Shown: one piece after another, positions 1 to 8,700 of the stretch
Layout of the letters: each line of letters starts with the position of its first letter
Numbering within the stretch: position 1 is the first letter of the stretch
Source: Reticulomyxa filosa
Lineage: Eukaryota; Foraminifera; Reticulomyxidae
Length of the DNA stretch: 20,782 nt
Assembly (NCBI GenBank): GCA_000512085.1
Contig: ASPP01008639.1
Location: forward strand, 1-20,782
Direction: 5' to 3'
The notes under the pieces: model-generated
Databases searched by the model: none
What the model was told of the DNA's origin: nothing
Seen by the model: only the letters and a program-made list of their open reading frames with translations
Position numbers and translations under genes: made by a program

Positions 1-1
1 A

Positions 2-222
2 ATATTCTCTGACCTGCCAGATCCAGCTTTTCTTTTAAAGTTTCATTACACTTATATGACGACAGCCAAATCAAAGCTATGCTTACACTAAATTTCTTTG
101 CTACAGATCAAATGCTAACTCCACCAACCAGCATACCAACAGAAACTCTTTTCTTAAAAGCAATTAAATGTTTCAATATTTTAAATATCGAAATGTCAAT
201 TAAAAATCTCAACAATAAAGAA
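2..222 (-). other. Possible coding exon(s) at left edge, minus strand
   Basis: One minus-strand frame runs from about 222 to the window edge with a single interruption, a TGA at 110-108. Skipping 136-101 (a 36-nt GT...AG segment) removes that stop and keeps the frame. The second part reads like a hydrophobic helix followed by a charged stretch. I recognise no family. A plus-strand frame is also open over 2-111 and ends at a TAA, so the strand is not certain. This could be the 3' part of a gene lying outside the window, or chance in AT-rich DNA. Confidence 0.22.
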
Positions 223-589
223 AATTAGCAAAAAAAAATTTTAATATTTAAAAACTACAATATTAGTATATATATTTTTTAAAAAAATTAGTTTTAAATC
301 TTTATTTTTCATGGAGAAAATTGATTCTCTTCATATAGTGCCATTTAGGTATGGCGGATTTTTTTGCAATATACTGTATTCATATAATACATAAATTAAT
401 GTTATATTTTTTGCATAAAATTGTTTTTTAAAAAATTCAATAAAAAATATGTAAATCTACCTATATGTATAAATATTCTAAAATTAATAACATATATAAC
501 AAAAAAATATTTGTACATATTAATTATGCAAGCTGTAAATTCAATATATATCTGTTGCGTTGGTTTCAGCGCTTGTGTTGTATTTGTTT

Positions 590-807
590 CCCGAACAGAC
601 GTTGGAAAGGAAGGCAATAGGGTATCTCATGGGGAATATCTGAGCAAAAGAGCATCTGTTGAGATGGATAATCGATGATCGGTCAAGCCTATCCCATTTT
701 CAAGGAAGGCGCACAATGGCCAATTGGTTTGTACTCCAACAAATAAAGTGGTGTGCTCGTTCAAGGGGTTTGAAAAAGTATTGAACAACAAATTAACCAA
801 AATATCT
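590..807. other. GC-richer patch with open frames on both strands; possible exon or gene relic
   Basis: About 200 bp is clearly less AT-rich than its flanks (300-590 and 790-1050). On the minus strand an open frame from 807, after a TTTTTTAG-type acceptor, to a TGA at 629-627 would encode about 59 residues of ordinary composition. On the plus strand, three frames are also open over much of the patch, including one from an ATG at 526 to a stop at 678. No family is recognisable and the strand cannot be decided by eye. Apart from this patch and the left-edge frame, I see nothing supportable in 1-1099. Confidence 0.25.
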
Positions 808-1099
808 CTAAAAAACTAAACAATAAATTTAGTCTTAAACGCTGTTTTTGGACTCTTCAAAATTTTGTAAGTAGTTGTTGACGCAGAAAGAAAATAAAAA
901 TCAGGCTTATTAAGAAGAAATAAGTAAAGAAAACCAAAAATTAATGATTTTCTGCATTCGATACATATTGTGCAAATTTTTATGTCATGTGATACGCTCT
1001 CATGAACATATAAATTAAGGTATATTGTAGTGTTGCGCAGGTGTACAATGCAAGCAGTAAAAGTGATACTATAATATGTACTGCTGATAAGCAACATTA

Positions 1100-2666
1100 T
1101 CAACATGAATGGTTTTGTGTGTTCCCAGGTGTAACATCGTGCTTTTGGTCAATGCTAGATGTTTTTTTACAACCACCAAAAGATTCTTCATATTTTTTAA
1201 ATCCAATTTTCATTGAGGTGCCAGAGCCATCTTTGGTTTCCATTTTAAGAAGAGGATCCAATGCATCGAAATTCGAAGCTTTTGCAAAGGAAGAGGACAA
1301 GAGAGCGAACAATGGAAAGAAAATAATTTGATGTTTGAGACACAAAACATATACCCCTCATTGAGTGTTATGCATGGTAACGAGAACACACGAAGAGCAC
1401 CAGTGGTTTTGCAAAACTGGAATTGAGGGTATCTACTTTCTTTCGACTACCTTTCGGCGATCGAGCCGTTTTATTTTTTACTCCGGATAAGTCCGCAGCA
1501 TGATAGGCATAGTTGGCTAATGCTGCAACAAACATCATCTCCAAGCAAAATAACACGCCAGTCCAACGTGATGCACAATTCTCGCCAGATTGATCATGGG
1601 AGTCGTCGATCACTTGGATTTCCACCAAAAAATCTAATAAAATACATTTATTTGTTGTCATTGTTTGTGCGGTTTACAAAAATAAGGATTTGAAATACTC
1701 CAAAAAAAAAAAAAAAAAACAGAAACAAACCAATGACGGTTTGCTGTATTTGCAAGAGTGGTGCCAACAATTGAATAACGGCGAGTTTGGCTCTGTATCT
1801 CTGCATTCCTGACAAATTCGAGAGTGTGTTTGTAAAACATGAAATTGCTTGGGCTGGAACAATGGTACAGAGCATCACTAACATTCGCACAATCAGCAAT
1901 AAAGCTTTGTTCTCGTCATCTTTGTTTTCTGCCAATTGAACAAAGGACTGTGCATATGCGACAAATGGCTTCACGAAAATTAGATAACAAAACCATTGTC
2001 GATATTGCATACCATTCCATGCATTGTCTCTCATACAACAGCCACAGAGTCTCTTTTTCCGTTCACAACGAGGGAATCCACACTGGTCATCTGAATCCAG
2101 TTACAAGAGAGAAGAGGATTGAAAAACGAAGGGGAAAAAATATATTTATTTATTTATACGTACTGGATTCCCCACATATATGTACACATATTTATTTTTT
2201 TTTTAAATATTGTTTGTTTTGTTTTTGATACTTTTATTTCGTAGTATGCTTTGCACAGCTTTTTTCCCGCCGCATGATACGTACATCAATTGAATAAACC
2301 ATAAAAAAATTTAGAGCTAACACTATATTGGCACTTGGGAAAATCCAACGTCCTTGCGAAGGATTTTTCGCTCCATAACCTCCCACAGCACTTATTAGCA
2401 ATGGGATAATGGTGTTCAAATAAAAAAATCTTCGAAGTCGGATTTGGCTGTTATCATCCTTATCAAGTCCGTAGCGACGGAAACCCGTATATAACGTGAA
2501 TAAACTCACCGTTGTTATCAACAATGTTACACAAAATGATAAAAGCAAGATGATGTTAAGCCATAATTCTGTCATCCCTGCCTTATTGTTGTCATAATGC
2601 TTGTCGTTATTGCCTTTGCTCTTCCACAGAACAAAGACAACTTGTACTTACCTCAAAGTTCCACAT
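1100..2666 (-). CDS. TMEM184/OST-alpha family seven-helix membrane protein
   Basis: Five exons join in phase: 2666-2652, 2581-2281, 2090-1731, 1633-1451 and 1278-1100, giving 345 residues, normal for the family. Introns are GT-AG (70, 190, 97 and 172 nt). The tiny first exon encodes only MWNFE and ends in a GTAAGT donor. Seven hydrophobic helices are visible. The cysteine-rich loop followed by a helix starting QWFCYLIFVKP, and the last-helix motif FCLEMMFVAALANYAYH, match the TMEM184/OST-alpha (DUF300, Pfam PF03619) pattern of CxEMFxxAxAxxxAF. Relatives include animal OST-alpha, plant LAZ1 and fission-yeast Hfl1, tied to organic solute transport or vacuolar/endosomal membranes; the substrate here is unknown. 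The C-terminal tail is polar and short. A second exon 2/3 join (donor at 2284, acceptor before 2084) is also in phase. The start codon lies 83 bp from a divergent small gene. Confidence 0.9.
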
Positions 2667-2749
2667 TGATAAAACAAGACAGAAAAAGTTAAAGATCTTT
2701 TAAATGCAAATGGAAACTGCAAATCCTCATCAACTTCACACAAATTATT
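2667..2749. promoter_or_regulatory. 83-bp intergenic region between divergent start codons
   Basis: The TMEM184-like ATG (minus, 2666) and the ATG of the 62-residue protein (plus, 2750) are separated by only 83 bp. Both 5' untranslated regions and any shared promoter must lie here or overlap the neighbouring exons. No TATA box or other element stands out. The regulatory role is inferred from the layout alone. Confidence 0.35.
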
Positions 2750-3022
2750 ATGGCAGGGGATTTTTTCCGTGAAGGAAAAAATCCCTTTCAGCCAGGACGT
2801 TTGTTTGGAATTTTCTATTTCGAATTTTACGTAAGAATGAATATAAAATCATTTTTTGTAACTGGCTTGTATGACCATCTTCTGAGTTATTAAAAAGATT
2901 TTTGGAATTATCAGAACGGAAAAAAGAAATTAAACGGCGACAGATTGGGCAATACAATCTTGGAAACCAACACTCAGCAAAATCAAAGACACAATAAGCT
3001 ACACAAAACGAGCACAACGTAA
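2750..3022 (+). CDS. Two-exon small protein of unknown function (62 aa)
   Basis: Exon 1 (2750-2830, 27 codons) ends exactly at a GTAAGA donor. An 84-nt intron runs to a TTATCAG acceptor at 2914. Exon 2 (2915-3022) continues in phase 0 to TAA. The first half starts MAGDFFREGKNPFQPG and turns aromatic/hydrophobic (LFGIFYFEFY), possibly one membrane segment. The second half is hydrophilic, rich in Lys, Asn, Gln and Thr. I recognise no family. Support is the codon-like composition, canonical splice signals, an intron size typical of this window and the divergent placement beside TMEM184. Its stop lies 184 bp from the convergent stop of the globin-RGS gene. The antisense frame over 2748-3017 looks less natural and is treated as a shadow. 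Confidence 0.5.
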
Positions 3023-3206
3023 TATAATTTAAAAACCAACATTTAGGATGTTACGCTAGTTTTTCGATTTACCTTCATTGGAAAAGAACACTGCCATTTG
3101 TGTCACAAAACCTATGATAGTGCCCTTTCTCAGACCGAAGAAAAAAAAGGAAAGAAAAAAGGAAAACGGGAAAAAAAAGGGGGAAAAAAAAAAGTATGTC
3201 AATGCA

Positions 3207-4847
3207 TCATTTTGACATTGTCAAGCACATTTTTTCAAAAGCAAGCCAGTAATTGTCGCGAATAAGTTTTTTGATTTCCTTGTAAACAAAATCAAACATA
3301 TCTGGAGGAACAATAACTTCTTCTCCTCGATGAAATCTTGCGTTCAATTCTTTTACGTTCTTAGCGCACTGCAAAAAAAAGTTTTTTCTTTGTGTCCTAT
3401 CTCACTTCTCTCTCTCCAACAAAAATACAAACAAACCTCTTCTCTCATCTCGTATGAAATATTAATTTCAAAAGGTTCTCCAGGTGTCATACAACAATCG
3501 ACCATTTTTCGTGCAATAACTAATCGTTGTTTGTCGCTCATTGCGTATTCAAATTCTAAGTAAATTTTTAAAAACCACACGTATTCACTACAAGAATGAA
3601 CTTCTAAAAAACGACACAAGTATTGAAATCCGGTTGGATCATGAATGGTTTCCTCCTGGCTGTTCAGCCACTTCATATCACTTTTTGTTGCCTCTGACAT
3701 TGAAAATTTCATACAAAATTGTGGTAATTGATCCAATCCAAGGCCCATCATAAAGCCCATAGTTAATGTGAAAATTCTATCCATGCAATAGCGTACTGTC
3801 ACCGTATACGCCGACTCAAAAAATTCACCAAGGGCACCGTGTAGTACGTCCTTAGTTGCAATAAACAAAAATTTTTTTTTACGTATACTTAAAATTTTTT
3901 TTTTTTCCCCTCTCCGATTACCACAAAGATTTGATAATATTCTGGTTTCACGCCAATACTTTTGTGCATTGACGACAGTTTTCCCAATTTCGAATAGAGA
4001 GATGGCTCGTTAGCATGAAAAGATTCAAGAACCCATGTTATCTTTTTTTTACACAAACAAAAACACACAAAAAAAAATAATGCCTTTCTTTTGTGTGTTT
4101 TTGTTTCTCTTTTTGGTGACCTCTTTATTTCGCCTACCATTTTCATACATGTACATCCCATATTGTTGGCACCGTGTCTTAGCAACAGTTTTTTAGCAGA
4201 TGGCATCTATAGTGTAAGAGATACCGCATGTATGCTCAACCATGAAACTTGAAGACCCGTTTCGAAAACGTTTTGTAAAAAAAACAAAAACAAAAAAAAG
4301 GTATAATTAACTTTAATAAAAATTTTGGAAAAAAGCAATATTTGAAACTCCTATTTGAAAAGTGTTATTAAGTTTGATGTATTAGTTTCAGTTGGTCGAT
4401 TTCTCTCTCTTTGTGTGTTATGGTCTATCACCGTGCACTCTCATCTATCCTTAAAAAGTTAACTTCTTTTCGCCGAGGTACTAAGGCATTAATGTGCTCT
4501 GACCAAAAGTTGTACGCATGGCTAATTGTTGATTCCTTTATGAACACTCCCACTATGCGATCATCGGATTTTGAAGATGTGGACTCGGATATATCCTCCA
4601 ATTCTTGAATAAATGTTCCTGGCGAAGATAACACCATTTTTGACGAAATTCCATTGTAACTTTCACTTTGCTTGTCTGTTAACACCAGTTTATTGCTCGA
4701 TGTCGGTTCTAGCTGCAATGACTGTCAGACCGAAAAAACATAAACAATTTAAAACTGCAACACTCTAACATACAAAATTAAGTTAACTTTTCTGGCCATA
4801 TTCGTAGTAATATCTGAATTGATCACCTTTGGCTGTTTATTTCCCAT
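3207..4847 (-). CDS. Globin-like + RGS domain fusion protein
   Basis: The firm part is 4206-4138, 4041-3922, 3850-3437 and 3368-3207 (stop), joined in phase 0 through introns of 96, 71 and 68 nt. The first three exons read as the second half of a globin. An amphipathic E-helix-like stretch leads to SSMHKSIGVKPEYYQ, matching the F-G region with the proximal haem-ligand His (F8). G and H helices follow (VLHGALGEFFESAY to RIFTLTMGFMMG). The standard distal position appears not to be His. An RGS domain comes next: FLEVHSCSEYVWFL aligns with FLxxEYSEENIxFW, GEPFEINISYEMREE with GxPxEVNLxxxxRE, and FDFVYKEIKKLIRDN with the last helices. RGS domains accelerate GTP hydrolysis by G-alpha proteins; the usual Asn after SEE and the late Arg are not evident, so activity is uncertain. 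Tentative 5' exons: 4847-4827 (MGNKQPK), 4721-4432 (may hold the globin A helix around NFWSEHINAL) and 4350-4312. The last of these does not join 4206 in phase, so the globin's front half is unresolved. Confidence 0.7.
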
Positions 4848-4900
4848 CTTTGTGCTCGTTAACCAAATGATTAAACTTAAAAAGTTTTTGAGAACTCCTT

Positions 4901-5210
4901 ATGTATGAATTCCAACTTTCACAGCGTTCAAAAGTTTCCAGCTACAAAAACTTTTTTCTAAAAAAAAGTTACACACAGTGCCAACAGTTTTTGTTTCAAG
5001 ACTATAATAATATTAATTTTAAGTCAAAAACTGACATTGATGTCATTTGTCGTTTTTTGTTACTTTCCTCAGTGGCAGCTCGTTAGTATTTGCGTTTGAG
5101 TATAATGAAAAAATCAAAGGTAAAAGTAATTGATATTTGTTTGAAATATTAAATTTTTGTTATCATGATTTTCTTGTTGTTCATTTTTAGAAATAGCCAA
5201 CGAAACTTGA
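4901..5210 (+). CDS. Candidate small multi-exon gene, function unknown
   Basis: An ATG at 4901, 53 bp from the divergent start at 4847, opens a frame that can splice at 4986 or 5022 (phase 2) to an exon at 5073-5119. That exon is preceded by TTTCCTCAG and contains the natural-looking stretch LVFAFEYNEKIK. A 71-nt intron (5120-5190, GTAAAA to TTTTTAG) leads to a short last exon ending at TGA 5208-5210. The product would be about 50 or 62 residues. The same donor at 5120 could instead join an exon after TTTCCAG at about 5278, also in phase, to give a longer basic protein. There is no recognisable family. The region is AT-rich and this is a weak call. Confidence 0.3.
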
Positions 5211-5792
5211 TTCAATAAAAAATGCTAAAAACTTTAAGTTAAAAAAAATAAATGAAAAAGATGTTTTGCTTTTCCAGTGAAAATTAAAAAAGTAAAGATA
5301 AGCAAGCGTGTTCTTCAACACAATCAAACAACATTTCTTCAATTTTTTATTATCAAAGTTATTTTTGCACTGTTCATGAGAATGATGTTACAAAAACTCT
5401 TTTAAAATACGAATATTCATAACAAAAAAGTAAATTTTTAAATTTCAGGAAATGATGTTCGTGTGCTGAACTAAGAAAAATTATTTTTTTCCAAGTAAAA
5501 TCGAATTAACAGAATCGCCATACATACTAACAAATAAGGAAATTGTATATGCTCACAAGGTCATCGTTTAGAAAGCGTGTAAACTTTCAAAATGATACAA
5601 AAAACATTTGATATATAATTTAACAAACAGCGAGATAAAAAAACAAATAAAAAAAGAGGCATCAATAAACAAAGGATATCCGAGATCATACTATATTTTA
5701 GATGTTTTGATCAGAGACCGCCTCTGTTTGGCTGCTTTTTGGAAAAAACTCAGTCAAAAAACTCTTCCAAACAAGTCAAAAAAGGGCTATCC
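5211..5792. other. AT-rich region without a supported gene
   Basis: Fragments of open frame occur on both strands. One example is a plus-strand stretch after the acceptor at about 5278; another is a long AT-rich minus-strand frame around 5380-5190. Canonical-looking acceptors are present near 5278 and 5449. None joins into a convincing gene. The right end must hold the 5' untranslated region and promoter of the ATAD2-like gene starting at 5793. In-frame upstream sequence from 5739 has no ATG. Confidence 0.4.
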
Positions 5793-8700
5793 ATGTCAGA
5801 CATTCGAAGCGCTTTGCGAACTCGTAGGCCAATTTCGTATGATGAACGAGCACAAGACAGAGAATTTGAAAGGAGACTTCGCTTGTTAAATGGCATTACT
5901 TCACACAGTGCACGTAAACGTTCTCGACGTGAGTTTGCAGATGAAGGAGCGGATTCTGAGCCAGCTTTGAATGATATCTCCCCTCCACAGACAAAAAGAA
6001 AGAGAAGTTTGTTATAAATCTCAATTTAATCTCGAACCCAATGATTTTTTTTTTTATCCTCTCAAAAAACACAAAGCAAAACGAAAAAAAGCATTGAAAG
6101 AAAGTTGGTCTATATTTGTACAGACACTAATGATTTGAATGACAAAGCGCTCCGTCGATCGGTGCGACTTGCAAAAAGTATGAATTCAAACTTGGAGTGT
6201 TTTTGATTGGAGTGAGAAACTAAAAAAACAAACGAAAAAAAAATAGTCGAAGAAATGAGACAAAAAAAACAATACACTATAAATATTGGAATAGTGCAAA
6301 GCAGCACAAAATGGACCCCGGATGAAGAGGATTCAAATCATACAAAACAGCAAACAGAAGTGTGTTGGGAAAGAAAAAAAAAAAAAAAAAAAAGGGAAAA
6401 CAGTACCAATCAAAGTAAAATAATAATGATAAAAAAAATAAAAATAAAAAAGAGTGCTGAGTCGAATAACGATGGTTCAATTGATATATCGACAGACAAT
6501 GACATGAATCACGACGAAAATGAAAAAAATGGAAATGAAGAGAGCGAAAAAGAAAACGGACACCAACGAAAACGGCCGAGAAGACATCAAGAACAAAAAA
6601 AGGGAGAAGAAGGAAAGAACCTAGAACAAAAACAAGAACAAGAACAAGAACAAGAGCAAGAAAAAAAACAAGAACAAGAACAAAAACAAGAACAGGGACA
6701 AGAACAGGAACAGGAACAAGAGCAAAAACAGGAACAGGAACAAGAGAAGAACCAAGAACAACAAGAAAAAGTTCAAACTCAAGAAGAGGAGGAAGGAGAG
6801 GAAGAAAACAGTTCGTATGGTGTTAACAAAATACGACAATCGAAACGACTGAAAAATAAAAATCAGAAAAGGTATATTTTTTTTGTATGTTTGCATTTTG
6901 CAATATAATAACAAAAAAAAAAAAAAAAAAAAGGGTTAGAATTAGTCCGTTCTTAGTTTTTCATTTTTTTTTTTTTTTGGCTGAATGTGTGAAAAAAAAG
7001 ATACTTTGAAGCAAAGAAAAACCAATTGATGGCAATAAAGAAAGACAATGACAACTTGCCAATAGCCCTTCGTCGAAACAAACGCACCACAAAAAAGCCT
7101 CAAAATAATACATTGCAATACAAATCGATCCCGTACCAGAACAATGTGTCCGCGGACGAAGACGATAATGGAAACACTTCAAGTTCAACCGACGAATGCT
7201 TTGAACTACGGCAAGCAAGGAGAATAGCAAGGGATCGCATTCAAATCAAACCTATCAACATGCATGAACTTGGATTGTACAACGAAGATATGGCACCCAG
7301 TTTTGTTACGTTTAGCTTTTTTTTTTTGTCTACAAATGTCTTTCATTTATTTGTGTTGTCTTCTCTTCAACAAACGATTGCAATATTTGAAGCATTGCTA
7401 TATGTGCCTTGATAGGTCATAAGAAAACAACAAGTGCAGATATTACCCCAATGGATATTGATTTGAAGTTTTGTTTTTTTTTTTTTTTTTAACACATTTT
7501 ATATATACATACACATATATGTGTGTATGAATGTACATGTGTAATGTGTCTATGTGTTAAATACAGCGTGGATTGGACAATGGTCGGTGGATTGGAACAT
7601 CACATTGAAAAGTTAAAAGAAATGGTTGTATTGCCGCTTTTATATCCGAAAGAGTTTGCACAGTTCCGAATGAGCCCACCCAAAGGTGTCCTGTTTTATG
7701 GCCCTCCAGGCACTGGAAAGACTTTGGTCGCGCGTGTGTTAGCAGCTCAAGTTTAAAAAAATCACTAACTTTGTCACCCAATCAACAAATCAACCAATCA
7801 ATACAAATTTTTGGGGTTGTCTTTTTTTTTTTTTTTTTTTTTTTGGTGAAAATTCTACCAATTGGCTAGTGCTCCCGCCCAGGACAAAAAATGGCATTTT
7901 ACATGCGCAAAGGCGCGGATTGCTTGAGCAAATGGGTTGGTGAAGCAGAAAGGCAGTTGCGGCTTCTCTTTGATGAAGCTCACAAACACCAACCCGCCAT
8001 TATTTTTTTTGATGAAATTGACGGATTGGCCCCTGTTCGATCATCGAGACAAGACCAAATTCACTCCAGTATTGTGTCCACGCTGCTGGCATTGATGGAC
8101 GGTTTGGACTCACGGTATTTTATGTATTTCATTGATGTGACGTGTCATGTCGACACTCAATATTGTACGATATACACGTCATTTTGTTTATATGTGTGTG
8201 TGTGTGCCAACACTTGTCAAGTGGACAAATTATAGTAATTGGCGCAACTAATCGACCCGATGCCATTGACCCTGCTTTGAGGAGACCAGGACGATTTGAC
8301 CGCGAATTGTGTTTCACATTGCCATCCAAGCAAGCTCGCAAGCGCATTTTGCAAATCCACACACGCACTTGGTAACTTTGTGTGGCTTCCATTTCTAGAG
8401 TCCTTTGTGTTGTCTTGTGTGTGTGTGTGTATATGTATATGAAGTTTTGTTTTTTTATCCAAAAAAAAAAAAAAAGGCCTCAGGCAACCGACAAAGATCT
8501 CTTGGACGATTTGTCCAGAGAAACGGTCGGGTATTGCGGTGCAGATTTGGAAGGATTGTGCAGAGAAGCATTCTTGATTTCCGTGCGTCGGACTTTTCCT
8601 GAAATTTACGTGTCCAACACAAAGTTGCAAATTAACACGGGATTGTTGAAAGTAGAAAGACAAGATTTTGAACAGTTTACTTATTTGTATATGCATTTAT

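Noticed and set aside
1041-1331. Plus-strand open frame of 96 codons
   Set aside because: It lies antisense to the last exon of the TMEM184-like gene, which joins in phase to exons with clear family motifs.
5739-5792. Upstream extension of the ATAD2-like protein
   Set aside because: The frame is open from 5739 but has no ATG before 5793.
6621-6914. Minus-strand open frame rich in Leu and Phe
   Set aside because: It is the exact antisense of the E/Q/K tract in the ATAD2-like exon 3; the sense strand has homology-supported coding on both sides.
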